From Malus domestica (taxonomy: Eukaryota > Streptophyta > Magnoliopsida > Rosales > Rosaceae): a stretch of 64,000 bases of DNA. Below, piece by piece: positions 35,022 through 47,507 of this stretch; position 1 is the stretch's first letter; each line of letters begins with the position of its first letter. The notes below the pieces were generated by a model. That model was not told the DNA's origin. It saw only the letters and a program-made list of their open reading frames with translations, and made no database searches. A program made the position numbers and the translations under genes. Where the stretch lies: assembly GCF_042453785.1 (NCBI RefSeq), contig NC_091674.1:3464001-3528000 (forward strand), in the 5' to 3' direction.

Positions 35022-35054
<33 letters not shown>
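35022..35054. repeat. (GA)n microsatellite in the OFP6-type 5' UTR
   Basis: About 16 AG units lie directly before the start codon of the minus-strand gene, so they are probably transcribed as CT repeats. Confidence 0.85.
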
Positions 35055-35056
<2 letters not shown>

Positions 35057-35590
35057 TTTGAGTTGAGGAAGCAACTGAGAGTTGTTGGGATGAAAGGATT
35101 TGACTAAGTGGATTGGGAGAGGAGCTATCTCTATCTCTCTCTATAAAGTCTGCACGTGAGCTCCTGAAGGGTCACCTGCATGCTAAAATGACTGTCCTGT
35201 GATCTGTTTCTATGACAGTCTGATCTCAACCGCACGATTTGACTACCAGAAAGAATACACGGGTTGTGTACTTGATGTGTTGCTTCCTTGTCATCATGGT
35301 GTGGTACCATCTGCCTTCAAGTGATGCAAAGCTAATAATTAATTCACGGAGTGAGTAATGCCTATAATGTAGAGCACTCAGATAAATCCTTCTTAAATCT
35401 TATGCGAGGGAGATGTAATCAATAAATATGGGATAATAGTTTTGTTATTTTAACTAAAGACCTCTCAGTTGTTCACGATCATATAGCTTAAGTTCATATG
35501 TGTATTAGAGATAAGGAGAGCGGATATACAACCGGTTACACAAAAGAATCCTTCGTTGTTCATAAGCAAGCAGCTCATCAAATTTATTAA

Positions 35591-35740
35591 GGGGTGTGTT
35601 ATCCACACATCATTTTTTACTTCTCACACACTCTTTATTAATTTATGTCCGTTGATTTTCTTCAATTCATCTGATCCGATGATCGAAAACAAAAAAAGTG
35701 TAAGAGAAGTAAAAAGAGGTGTGTGGATATCACATCCCTT
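35591..35740. mobile_element. Tourist-like MITE, family A copy 2
   Basis: The ends GGGGTGTGTTATCCACAC and GTGTGGATATCACATCCC are inverse, with TAA on the left (35588-35590). The core (CCGTTGATTTTCTTCAATTC) matches the other family A copies. It lies between the two divergent minus-strand genes. Confidence 0.7.
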
Positions 35741-35882
35741 TATTAATAGTATAACTAATCAAGCAACAATCAAGTCTTTTGATTTATTTTATTTATTGAC
35801 TTATCCATCCAACTGAAAGTGTAATATTTGCAAATCCTAAAGACAAACATGGTGGGCTAGCTAGTAGCGAGGGCAGGTATAT

Positions 35883-38800
35883 CTATGACGCTTGATTGTT
35901 CTTGATCAAGCCTGCTACATGCTCAGCAACCCACATTGAGCCTGCTTCAGTGCAACAAAAAGCATGAGTATGGCCCTCTCTTTCAATTGATAGAACAGCA
36001 TCTGGGACCTGCTTGGAAATCTGGGACCCACAGAAATACAAAGTAGTAATAAGCCCAGTGCCAACAGCAAAAGTAAAAGAATGCCCAAACCAAAGGGGAG
36101 TGCAATCTGCTCGCCATTTTACACCTTCTACACATATCCTCTTAAATATGGACATCTGATTCTCTTTTGATTTGTTTAATTCAATGACAAAAAAAAAAAG
36201 GAATTTTAAGGAAAAACTTTCGGTATTGTTTACTTTAACGAAAAACCATATTTTTACACTAAAAAGTCAATCATGATACTATTCACTTTACCCTTTATTT
36301 GTCCTTATCGTTAAAATTCAAAGTTTTCAAACATTTTTCATTAGTTTTCCTTTAAAACAGAGGGTGTGCAAAAGGTGAAAAATGGCGTTTAGAAATCATT
36401 TTTCCAAACAAAATTGCAACACACATTTAACACTCAATAGCATCAAGAACCGCAACCACTTTATCTCATCCGTACTATATCGTATATCTACTTGGAAAGA
36501 AAATTTTCTAAGAGAACCCAAATTTATTGGCCATTTAAGCATTCTCAATCAATGTTTGTCGGGGACAAAACTGTGATCATATACTTTTCTCATATGAAAA
36601 CCATGATAAGGAATCATCGCTAAAACATTACCCCACAGTTTAAACTTAAAAACGGTATAAGAAATGCTAAACCTTTGGAGTCTCGTAAAGTCTTATCTCT
36701 AATCAATTTATTATCTCATAGCAAAAAACTCCTCTTGTTAGCAGTGCATAGGTGATTATATTACTAAGCAGCTCTCCAAAAGGAAAACTAACAAAAAGTT
36801 CAAAAAAAACTTATCGTTTAATGAAAAGCTCTTTTTAAAGGTATAGTGAATAGTACCAGACAAACGTATAAATGTGGTTTTTCGTTAAAAGTAAACAGTA
36901 CCAAAAGTGTTTTGTTAAAACTCCCTTCTTCAAAAGATATCGATGACATAAATCAAAATATATTCACTAGGCTTGAGCGAACAACGTATGTGCTAAAACC
37001 TTCCGGGCCCCAGATCTTCCTAGATTCCTACTCTTGGTGGAGTTGTAAGCTACTCTCTTGGTTATATTCTTTTCCAGATCGAAAACGAAAAAGAGAGTGG
37101 CTGCAAATTTCATGCAAGAAGCACACGTTAAAGGTATCTGGGAATCTCTGGGGTCCGGAAGGTCATGAGACTTCACATTTGTTTTCTACCTATAGATGCA
37201 TTCGCAACATATCCATTTGCACAAACAGGCAGGGACACGATATCCCTATTAATTTCTTAAATCTCAATGGTACTTGACTTCCAAAATCAACATTGAAAAG
37301 AACTATTTAATTTTACCTCTTCGAACATTTGCAGTGGACCCCAGTGATCATCAACGCCGAACAAAAATGCCATTTTGTGCTGCTTTTCCCTCATGAATGC
37401 CCAATCTGGTGTTTCTGAAAGCTGACAGTGTAGTCCTATGGTAAGCACAAAATGTGTTTATCACAGTTCTAACTTTCCTAGATGAACTATGCAGCAAATT
37501 TGGTGTTTGTTGAAGCTGAAGATGCAAAACATGCAAAGAGAATATCATATCTTAACAAAGAAAATATTGTCTAGAATAAATAGTCTAACACCGTCGTGGA
37601 AACTGGAAACTTTTCAGTCGAATGTATTAGTGCTATAACTTTCCTGTTAACATGAGGATAACAGATTTGAATGCATACATGAATACCAATTAGGAAAGAA
37701 CTCATTCGTCAAATCAGATAAAGGATGCACTCAGTAGATGCAGTAGCACAAAGCCAATATACATCCTCACAGTCAGTAACTACAGTTTTTCAAAACACTA
37801 TTGGTAACTTTCAGAATCAGTTACAATATCTTAAAATTTACAGAAAACCAAGAGTTTCACCTTTCTGAATTCTGTCATTGCCATAAAGAGGACATTCCGC
37901 ATGGTATGGTACTGCAAGTACACGAATCAAATGTTGACGGAAAAGATTCAAAACACAAGCATGTGAGTGTGCACACACTCACGAAAAAAAAACATACTGC
38001 TTTATGGTGGCAAAATAGTAAAATCAGTAGAACATTGGTATAAGCTCAACGTTTTTGAAAATATTACAAGAAAAACCTTTACCTTTACCAAGTGAGAGCA
38101 AGTAGCCTCAACTGCAGTAGCTGACCAGAGCTTCCCAAGGAATGTGGTCACAATTAACCTCAACAATCGGATAGGAAACAATCCCAACAGCGCAACAATT
38201 AAGCTCAAGACAACACTTATAATGCGGGACCTGAAACATAATATTCTGTGATATTATTCTCCATGAATACCTTAATGTTAGACTGTCACAACTAATATCA
38301 CTAGAATGAGTTTTAACAGAACCAGTCAATATACATTAGGACCAAGTGATAATTCCAATAAATGGTTAAAAACAACGAGAGCTGTTATTGACACTATAAA
38401 TAAGTCATCCGGCATTCCGCCCACCTAAACACATAAACGAGAAACTCAACTTGGAGGAGTGTACTTTTTGGAGTCAATAACAGTTCCCTACAATTCATCA
38501 ACTGTCAGTATTCTCATTCAAAGTTCAACTTTAATTGTGCCATAAGTGAAACCTACAAACCTTAAGAGACACCACAGAAAGTAGGCATGAAATAAAATAG
38601 TAAAACCGAAAGGTACCAGCAAAACAGGAAAACATTCATTATAATAACTGTCTATTGCATTTGCATGTCCATGAAGCACAGAAGATCCTGCTAATGCGTG
38701 GGACCAAATAAAAAGAATTCATAACAAAGAAAGAATTTTACGCTGCAAGCTTCCTGATGAAAGACTGCTGTATGGATTGTCGGTTTAAGGCCAAAAATGG

Positions 38801-41657
38801 ATAGAGTCCAACACAAAATGTCACCCAAAATTCCATAAGCAATGTTAAGTAACAGGTTCTTTGTAGTCAGAAACCTATGGGTGGTAGTAATAGTATGACA
38901 AATGAGTAGTAGACAAAACTGTACAGGGTTGTTGTCACCTTCTCTGGAGATCTTTTGAACATTTCGAGAGATATATATGAACCAATAGAGTGCCCAACCT
39001 GCAGGAAACTAAACTCAGCTGTTTTATAAGAAGATAGTAAAAATCAGAAGCCGAAGAAAATCAATTTTACGATCTTTCAAATTCTTTCTTGTAATCCTGT
39101 GGATGAATTGGTGGTCACAGAATTTGTTGAGATCACCACCTGAAGAACAACTTTTGAACACTGAAAAATATGGTACACTAATAATCCTCGTTCAGAACCA
39201 GGAAATGCTGACAGATGTTCATCACCCAACCATTGATCGAAGATTAAAAACACACCCATTAAACAATTAAACCCCTCTATTTTCTACATAGGAGAAATAC
39301 ATTATGGATGACACCCGAATGAAAAAAAAAACAGAGGAAGAGAGGGCACTCAATCACAATGCTTATGTTCATAAAAAAATACTACTGTCAGTAAACAATC
39401 ACACACAAAAACTGAAACAAGAGAACATTTTGCATTGACACTGGGAAATGCTTCTGATTAACGAGTGCTTGAGTGTTAAAGTAAAGGCAATGGATGTGTC
39501 TTTGCATTGTTGCTGATGTATATGCTAGAAATAAAGTTTAGTGGATACAGCATTGCTGACAAGCAAATGCTACAGAACTCAAATGCAAGAGATATCTAAC
39601 TTGGTCCAACAATCTTAAGGTGATTTAGGAACAGATATTGCACTTATACACCCCTCTTCTCCACACAGCAGACATTAAACTGAAATTAGCAGCAGAAATT
39701 GGAGAGAGAAAATTATCGCACCAGTAATATAGGAACTTCATTATTTTGCAATTCCTGTTTGATGAAGTCCATCTGCACACAAATTTAGTTACAAGTAAGC
39801 ACTATATGTGACTCTAATATACTATTCTGTTAAGCCTGAGACGCTGTTATAATTAATAAGTTCCAATATAGACAAATTAGCGAATGAGTGCCAATAGGAA
39901 AAGTATTGGAAAAGGAGAAATCGAATAGTGTTCTAAACAGAAGTCAGATCTGCAAGCCAAAGTTGGATTGCTGCTTTTAAAATAAAACAAACGCATGGAA
40001 TGACATGAAAACTTATAATTTCAGATGCTCAATTCAGTAATTTGGATTTCACGGTTTGATATTTTTAATACAAGCAGGTCAACTAGAAGGCAATTGATTT
40101 CGGAAGAAATGGCATTCAAAATGCTTCACTCCGTTATACGGGGCATTAAGCCACCACACAAACAACTTGAAGATGTATCAAAGATCTCTGGTCTCTTTTG
40201 TCCACCCGACCATTTAAACAAAACCATAAAGCATGCACAGTTTACCTTATGATCAATTTGTTCTTGTAATGAGAACAGCCTTCCATGCTCCCAGTTCTAA
40301 CAAGAAGAGAATATCATATAACAATCATGACCATGCCACAGACCACCGAAGCAAAGCATCAAACAAGATCAAATATCTTACATAATATATGATAGAAAGT
40401 CATTAAATAATTCTTCAACTAAACAAAGGGGTGAAATGAGACTTGCAAGAACTACTATATATATAATGGAAGGTCAAAGTATGCACTTGCATGCATAATT
40501 GGTTGAAATTTACTCTTGCAACCATCTTAAGAAAGTTTGTATCTTTCAGATTCAGAAACATTTGAACCTGAGGACCATAAGATGCCCACCACCCTTTTAT
40601 TAACTACAGAAGACATATATCATTGTGCCCTCTAAAATATAACTGATTCATAGACACTCCTACTCATTTTGGTTTAGCTTTTCTCTTCAAGAAAAAGGTA
40701 AGAAGACCTGTTAGTGGCTTTCGGCTCTCACATCTGTGATCTGTCCAAATTAATTACCTTCAAAAAACAAAGATGAAAGAGCCCTTGAGTTGGTTCACCT
40801 CATGCACTCCAACTGATAAAGTAACTTGATTTACAGGTATTTTGAAGCTTAGGATACTTCAATAATTTACAATAATTGTCAGAACCCTAGTTTCCAGTTT
40901 CTTCACATTAGTAACCCAGGGTTGACCTTAGTATTATCATAATTTAACATATTCCTGAACATAATACTTGCCGGATTCTAAAGGCGATTAGTTGGTTGGA
41001 AAGGAAACCAAAGTATAGTACCAAGTACTGATAATCATGAGCAACAAAGGGCAAGTGGTGAAAATTGATGCAAAGATTAATACAAGTATGACTGAACCTT
41101 GTATAAGAAAAATGTAATACCTTTTTGGTATGAGATATATGCCCAACAGCTGATGATAGACACAAGTTTGAAAACAAATTAGCATAAACTTTACAACCTC
41201 TAAAATAGTTAACCGAAAATGACATACAAAAAACACCCAATTCTTGCCTGTCACAGACGCAGCTCCACCAAGCAACTCATACAGCGACTCCACAAAGTCT
41301 TTGTAAAATGAAACAATACCTACAATATACCGAAAATCCAAATAGTAAGTTCTCACAATTGAATCAATCCCAGCCAGATAAACACAAAAACCCAAAAACC
41401 CACCTGGATTTCCAGGTATAACAAGAACATGCAATGTTGGATTGTCTGCAGGGATCTCCAGTACTTCAGTGGTGAAACTGAACAAGATATCAAACAGAAA
41501 AAAAAAAACCCAATTCACAAAACAATCGTCACGAAAACTATCACACATCACAGAATTTGTAGCCAAAAAGTAAGAACCTTGACACATTGCACAGACGAAA
41601 TGTGGCACGATTCTTCACTTGAATTACTTCAGATTCGGAATTTTCCTTCTCACCCAT
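35883..41657 (-). CDS. Lipid-droplet-associated hydrolase (LDAH-like alpha/beta hydrolase), 12 exons
   Basis: Exons (minus strand): 41657-41578, 41477-41404, 41319-41248, 41149-41121, 40296-40246, 39772-39722, 38998-38939, 38824-38742, 38230-38083, 37911-37861, 37421-37317, 36020-35883. Together they give 942 bp and 313 residues in one frame. The family (human C2orf43/LDAH) consists of alpha/beta hydrolases that sit on lipid droplets; plant roles are little known. Motifs: VIPGNPGIVSFYKDF (46-60), the nucleophile elbow GHSIG (Ser123), FGVDDHWGP with the likely acid (Asp257 or Asp258), and EREGHTHAF with the likely His (285 or 287). Residues 175-205 are hydrophobic and may contact the droplet. 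Intron 3 has a GC donor (41247-41246). The acceptor before 38824 reads GG instead of AG. Intron 11 and others hold MITE pieces. The first ATG gives the conserved FRLCNVS start. Confidence 0.9.
36198..36352. mobile_element. MITE, family C, inside the last intron of the hydrolase gene
   Basis: It carries AAACTTTCGGTATTGTTTAC, AACGAAAAACCATATTTTTA and AAAGTCAATCATGATAC near its left end and TCATTAGTTTTCC at its right end. It closely matches 48937-49090. A shorter, decayed relative lies at about 36760-36930 in the same intron. Confidence 0.65.
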
Positions 41658-41857
41658 TTCTCTGCTTCCACGGTATAATCCGTAGCTTGCCCTTGGCCTT
41701 ATATATCTATATAAGAATATCAAAAACTGTTCAATCCACAATTATATGTTCGACAATACAAAAATCTCACATCGGAAAACAAAATCAAATATCAACTTAT
41801 ACAGTACCTGAAACCGGTGGAGAGTGAGAGAGGTGGGCTAATGGAAGGAAAGAGTCG

Positions 41858-42090
41858 AAGAAGCATCTCTGTTACTTTATATGCTTCGAGAGTTTCTTAT
41901 TGAATTTGTTATTTCTAAGTGGCAGGCTTTATTAGTTGCTTTTGGATCTGGGCCTTATATGTGACGTGTTGAAAGTAATTATTACTTTCAACTTATTTAT
42001 GTAGTTACTTTGTGCATGGGCTTATGTGTTTGCACTTTAATGAGCATATTTTGTACACTTTTAATATTTGTGGTTCACTCGTATCTTTAG
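41858..42090. other. Upstream region of the hydrolase gene
   Basis: No gene is seen. Together with 41658-41857 it should hold the minus-strand promoter. A 5' UTR intron from about 41805 (TTTCAG followed by GTACTG) to about 41702 is possible. Confidence 0.35.
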
Positions 42091-42404
42091 GTACTGTTTG
42101 GTACGCAGACGGGACGGAACAGGACAGGACGGGATGAAACAAGATGGGACGGGACGGGACGGAACAGGGCGGAATGGATGATGTAAATATTGAAGAAGAT
42201 AAGGAGAAATTTTATCATAAATCGTTATAAATTTGTGTTCCACGGATGTGGAACGGATCGTTCCAGGGGGAAGAGGTGGAACGAAAAATCAGCCAAATTT
42301 CGTCCCATGGGACAACCCGTTCCACAGTTTTTAGGCGCACCAAACGTAGGACGGAACGGCTCGTCCCGTTTCGTCCCGTCCCGTCCCACGTACCAAACGG
42401 TACC
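42091..42404. mobile_element. Tourist-like MITE rich in GGGAC repeats
   Basis: The ends GGTACTGTTTGGTACG and CGTACCAAACGGTACC are inverse, flanked by TTA on both sides (42088-42090 and 42405-42407). Next to each end lies GGGACGG- or CCGTCCC-type repeat DNA, so the two sub-terminal regions also pair. There is no coding sequence. Confidence 0.8.
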
Positions 42405-42539
42405 TTATAGAACTGCTTTTATACTATTCGTATTGGTTTTTCATATTTATTTATTGTATGGTTTTATAAAACTATATGCGTTTTACAATGAGGGGTTACT
42501 ATTGTGAGAAACAAAGGTTTTTTTGGTAATTTCATTTTT

Positions 42540-42907
42540 TTTTTCACTCACACTCTTTGTTTTACTCTCCTCTATATGACTTCGTAGTATGGATTTTGTG
42601 GTGAGCAAGAGTTCGTAGGCGGATTCTGACAATGTAGGAAATTTATTTCCTATTAGTTGTACAATATTTATCCTACCCAAGATGGGAATATCCTCTTTTC
42701 TGCTGCACTTTTATCTATGTTCCGATGTTGATGCATTGTAATAAGGGTTCTTACCGCAATTCGCACTCTAACTCCTGTATTAAATTTGTTCTAGATTTGG
42801 TTTTAATTTACTTGTACTTTTTACACACCAATTGCATATTATGGTCTCGTCACGTTCCTAGTGTCAGCCAACATGCCTCGATTTTGGTGTCCCCTTGGTT
42901 ATCAGGG
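42540..42907 (+). mobile_element. Decayed 3' fragment of a gypsy-like LTR
   Basis: It resembles the last 360 bp of the solo LTR at 17045-19343. CACTCACACT is followed by a GGCGGTTCTGACA-like segment (here GGCGGATTCTGACA), TGTAGGA, a TGCTGCACTTT-like segment, then CGTCACGTTCC, GTCAGCCAACATGCCT and the end GGGTGTGTCA. No matching 5' part is present. Confidence 0.6.
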
Positions 42908-43184
42908 TGTGTCAATTTGTGTATATAGATAATACTTGTTTTTTTTTTGTCAAATATAGATATACTCTTTGTTTTGTTATAACTAGCAATTGCACACATA
43001 CTATGCATGTGGTTATCAAAATTTTGAAAATAAAATTTATAAAAACCAAAGAAAATAGAAATGGTTTACGTTGCTAAAGCTTTTTGTTTACGACCTTCAA
43101 ACAATTTTGGTCGCTATTGAAATTGCTCATAGTCCTTCAAAACATAACACCAAACAATGTTTTGCATGAAATCGTGGATTATTA

Positions 43185-44019
43185 TAAGGGAAATTTTGTT
43201 TGAACTCATGTAACCTCTTTCTACACCCAACTTACTCTCTGCACCCATATTATTATTAACTAAACTATCAATATCTCTTTAAACTCAAATTTAATACCTA
43301 AACTACCCTCACAAACTCAATTTAATATGTAAATTTATCTTTAGAACCATTTAGAAAACAACAACTCTAAATCACTGTTCTACAATTCATTCAAAGTGTG
43401 CTTTATCTGAATTGGATCCCATTGTTCATCCCATTGCTGCTTCACTCACTCCCATTGCCACAATAATTAAACTCTACTCCATAACTCAAAATCATTTTAT
43501 AAATACACACACAGTAGTAATAATAATTATATAAAGACAAATTATATAGAACGATTATTGTCTGGTTTGTAATGTTTATTAAGCTAGCCCCCTCATCTTT
43601 ACGAAGATGTTAATTGTTATTTTTTATTCTTCTAGAAATTGGGTAGAAGCAGGTTAAGGCTGGCAAGAGCGATTTCTCTAGCCGTTGAGATCTGTCCTCG
43701 GTTTTAACCTCATTGGCATTGTTTTGGTAGAAGAGAGAGTGATGATTTTAAGGTTGCGGGGAGTAGGAGAGGATGGTTTTATGCTTGTCCAAATTCTTAA
43801 ATCCAAGTTCTTTATTCCTAATTCCTCAATTTGAATGAGCCCCAGACCCTCAATTGTCTTTAGAATCAACAGCAGATTTATTAATAAATTTTAGTTTTAT
43901 TATTAGTTTCACCTTGCATTTGATGGTAATTATGCAATAGGATAAAAAAGATAATTCACATTTAAAATTTAAATTGGGCGTAGAGGGAAGTTATATGGAT
44001 TCAAATAAAATTTCCCTTA
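43185..44019. mobile_element. TIR element inserted into a tandem array
   Basis: The ends TAAGGGAAATTTTGTTTGAA and the inverse of TTCAAATAAAATTTCCCTTA match over about 49 bp with around ten differences. TTA flanks both sides (43182-43184 and 44020-44022). The interior has no transposase. Joining the flanks with one TTA restores ATCGTGGATTATTATAATTA, which is exactly the sequence of the neighbouring tandem units (44138 and 44276). Confidence 0.8.
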
Positions 44020-44400
44020 TTATAATTATATTTAAGACCATTTAATTAACCCAATTAATAAAATAGAAAGGGGAAAAGTGGTGGAAAGAATGGATAAAAG
44101 GGAACTTTCATCAGTTCATCTTCAAGGAAGATGGAAATTGAAATCGTGGATTATTATAATTATATTTAAGACCGTTTAATTAACCCAATTAATAAAATAG
44201 AAAGGGGAAGAGTGGTGGAAATAATGGACAAAAGGGAACTTTCATCGGTTCATCTTCAAGGAAGTTGCAGGAAATTGAAATCGTGGATTATTATAATTAT
44301 ATTTAAGACTGGACAAAAGGGAAGAGTAGTGGAAAGAATGGACAAAAGGGAACTCTCATCGGTTCATCATCAAGGAAGTTGCAGGAAATTGAAATGCACA
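44020..44400. repeat. Tandem array of about 137-bp units
   Basis: The motif GGAAATTGAAATCGTGGATT recurs at 44133 and 44270, and its first part again at 44383 (shortened unit). Between these are repeated AAAAGGGAACTTTCATC and GGTTCATCTTCAAGGAAG motifs. The first unit is split by the TIR element at 43185-44019. Confidence 0.85.
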
Positions 44401-44460
44401 CCATACGTCAACAATTGCTTCTTGGTTTCATTCACCTACATATAATATTATATTTATTTT

Positions 44461-44607
44461 GGGATGTGTTATCCACACACCTTATTTTACTTCTCACACA
44501 CCCCTTGATGATTTCTGTCCGTTGATTTTCTTCAATTCATCTGATCCGACTGTCGAAAATTAAAAAGGTGTGTGAGAAGTAAAATGGGTGTGTGGATATC
44601 ACACCCT
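44461..44607. mobile_element. Tourist-like MITE, family A copy 3
   Basis: The ends GGGATGTGTTATCCACACAC and GTGTGTGGATATCACACCC are inverse. The core (GTCCGTTGATTTTCTTCAAT) matches copy 2 almost exactly. Confidence 0.7.
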
Positions 44608-44941
44608 TTATTTTTTATTTTATATACTATAAGTTGCTTGTGTTGAAGATACATATTTAGGAACAACTATAGTTAATAATTCCATTAATTTATATTACTC
44701 AGTCTTACACTGTGGGTAATGCACGAGCGCGACTGAATCTTATTTATATAAAAACGTTTAACAAATTTAGTTTATGAATCGTAATAATAATTTCCATTAC
44801 TTAATAATATGTTGACTGGTAGTAAGATTATGATTTGTTAAAAAAAAAAACCTATTAATTAGTTGTTGTCTTGTTGGCCTAATATAACAACTTTAATTAA
44901 GGGTCCACTTATCCATTATCCAATATCAATTTGATCACCCG

Positions 44942-45191
44942 AACTCGATTCTAGCTGCAACCATTATGGGATGACTCAGTGATTGGGGACGATATCTAAG
45001 CTCGTAGTCTACAAGGCATATTTTGGATTTGATTTCTACTGCTAATGAATCACACGATAGTAGCTAAGATGAGGCTAAAATGTCTCTGTGAGTCTTTCAC
45101 ATCCTCAAAAAGATGAATTATCATGATGAAGTCATTAGCTGATCCCTTAAAAAAAAAAAAAAATAAATAAATAACTCGATTCTAGCTACAA
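44942..45191 (+). mobile_element. SINE with 19-bp target duplication
   Basis: AACTCGATTCTAGCTGCAA (44942-44960) recurs at 45173-45191 with one change. The body holds a box-A-like TGACTCAGTGATTGGG (44972), a decayed box-B-like GGATTTGATTTC (45025) and a poly-A tail with AAAT units (45148-45171). This is the normal layout of a tRNA-derived SINE. Confidence 0.8.
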
Positions 45192-47320
45192 GAGGACATT
45201 ACATCAACTTTGACATGGTCAAGATCGATGAAGATAATACCTTCAAATCTTAACTCCTCGAAATGACAAACTTGTTTTGAAATATTATTCCTTCGTTTCT
45301 TAAGTATAGAACAACTCGAGCAGTTATATAACTCAAACGTTTACTTATATTTACTTGCTTGTAATGGAATTTAGACGGTCAACATGTCATTAACATTCAT
45401 GCTTTGATCCCCAATTTAACTCCAAAAATTGATTTTTTGTTGGTAAACTTCAAAGATTAGAACAAATTGGCGATAATTTTTTATTGTTTTTAGAAGGGAA
45501 ATTGGTTGTTCTAATAATTATATAATATCTAAGTGCACAGTTAACCAATCTAGAAAAAAAGATATGTTTATACAAATGAAATGGTGGGGCTATAAAGATA
45601 ATATAACCAGTATATTAAAACGTCCGATCAGTTTGACAATCATATTTAATGTAGGATCTCTATTGTCAAAAGAAAAGATAGACCCTAGATATATGTAAGT
45701 TATCTTCCTCTCGTTAGTGTGGGATCATTGACCCAAGGCTTGGAGTGGGGGAGCATTTTGTTGTAAACTTGTGATGCGGCGTGGATGTGACTAGTTCAAA
45801 GATAGTATTAGTTTGTAGTCACGTTTTCAGTTTAGTATTATAGTGTTTCACGTTTAAAAAGATAGGTCAACCAAATGTTAAATGTTAAATGTCAAATACA
45901 CCCTTGTTCCATCTGATTTTTTAAAGTTATTTGTCTGTCAGCTTCACTTTTGTTGTTTTGTTTTATCTTGTCTCTCGCTATTTTGTTTATTTGCAGTATT
46001 TAGTTCTTTAATAATTCTTTGAAAAAAAAAAAGAACGAGTTGTGTCTCAACCTTCTTAGTCAATTATTGTGTAATTCAACAACGTTATAAATTAAATTTA
46101 AACAGTATCATATAAGAATCTCTACATTTTTTTTCTTAAGTTGTTATCACAATGTATATATCTGTGTCAATAACCACTATATGAAGATGCATTTTTTTTA
46201 TGATTAAAACTGTTATGTTTATAAATACCAGAAGGTTATGCAATGTGATGTGGCAGAAGAAATAGGACGAGAATATATATAGTATTTGGGATGGGATGGG
46301 ATTGGATTGGATTGGATTTTGTAAAGGTCAAGGTGTGTAAATTTAAGAGCATCTCTAATGACTCCCACTGCTAATTTTGAAGACTTATTTAGGCATTTTA
46401 AGGGAATATTAGGGTTCCTAAAAGAATATTGTCCGCAATGAAGGTCTTTATAGTATAATTCTTAGATGTAAGGACTAAAATATTAGAAAATTATTGTTCA
46501 CTTCGTTGTAGTATTGTGGCCGTTAATAAAAACTAATAACCTATCCAACGGTTAAAAAAATGAAGTTCCAGAAATCATTCATGTGGGTGGGTTAAAAAAA
46601 AAAAAACAAACAAAAAAGGAGTTGTCGTGTAACATTCATACATGAGTAGGTTTGTTTCCCACTCAAAATACACAGTGGGACTCACTCTTTGAGTCCCTAT
46701 ATACAGTCTTCACATTTGAGGATTTCTTTGAGATGTCCCTATATATGGGATATTTTGAGAACTTCTATTCAAAACCATTGGAGGTCTGTTGTTCCTATTT
46801 AGAGACTATATGGTTATAGGAACTCGTATTTATTAAGCTAGCAAAATAGAAATACATTTATCTTACTATTAATTAGATTTGGTAATTTTTTGTATGACCC
46901 GTTAATTTGACACGAAATAACACAAAAATAACAGGTTTTGGATCAACCTATTAGTAGGCCACATTGTTATCAAGTTACATGTTAAGAACACGTTAACAAA
47001 TCGGGTCACCACTTAAGAACTTGTTAAGATAACAGGTATGATACATAAACGACATGAACATGACATGTTTGCAAGGTCAAGACATTAGGTATAATAATTT
47101 CTTGCATGACCCATAAACCCGACACGAAATGACACGACCCCGTCACAAGTTGTGTCGTTGTTAGGTCACCTATTAAGAACTCATTAAGATAAAAGATTTG
47201 ACACAACACAATACATGAAGATAACCTGTATGACACGAAAACAATATGAACATTGAACACGATAAACACGACCCATTTGCCCAAAATTAAGTCTTCTTCT
47301 AGAATTTGAATTAACAAAAA
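45192..47320. other. Gene-free AT-rich intergenic DNA
   Basis: No gene is supported. At about 46346 an AAGAGCATCTCTAATG end resembles known TIR-element termini, but its partner is unclear. The segment 46880-47285 (ATGACCCGTTAATTTGACACG, AACACGACCCATTTG and similar) is related to 3560-3870 and is probably a dispersed repeat. Confidence 0.4.
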
Positions 47321-47330
47321 GACATTCTTA

Positions 47331-47507
47331 CCACTCAGTACTACGGTCTGATGATATTCCTCTTCACTTGGAAGTGAGATGTCTTAGATTCGAATATCGT
47401 GAATAACAAATTTAATAACAAATTAGGTTGCCCATTGTGTGGTTTTGCCTGTCTCCCCCTCTCCTTAATATAAAAATATCAATGTACTCAAAAAAAAAAA
47501 AAAAAAA
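47331..47507 (+). mobile_element. tRNA-derived SINE with poly-A tail
   Basis: CCACTCAGTACTACGGTCTG opens the element, GTCTTAGATTCGAATATCG is a good box-B region, TGCCCATTGTGTGG follows, and an 18-A tail ends it (47490-47507). No target duplication was found. Confidence 0.65.

Noticed and set aside
36846..37277. Plus-strand open frame of 143 codons
   Set aside because: It lies within the last intron of the hydrolase gene, partly in a MITE relative, and matches no family.
40988..41608. Minus-strand open frame of 206 codons
   Set aside because: It is real exon text (exons 2 to 4 of the hydrolase) read through introns; the spliced model explains it better.
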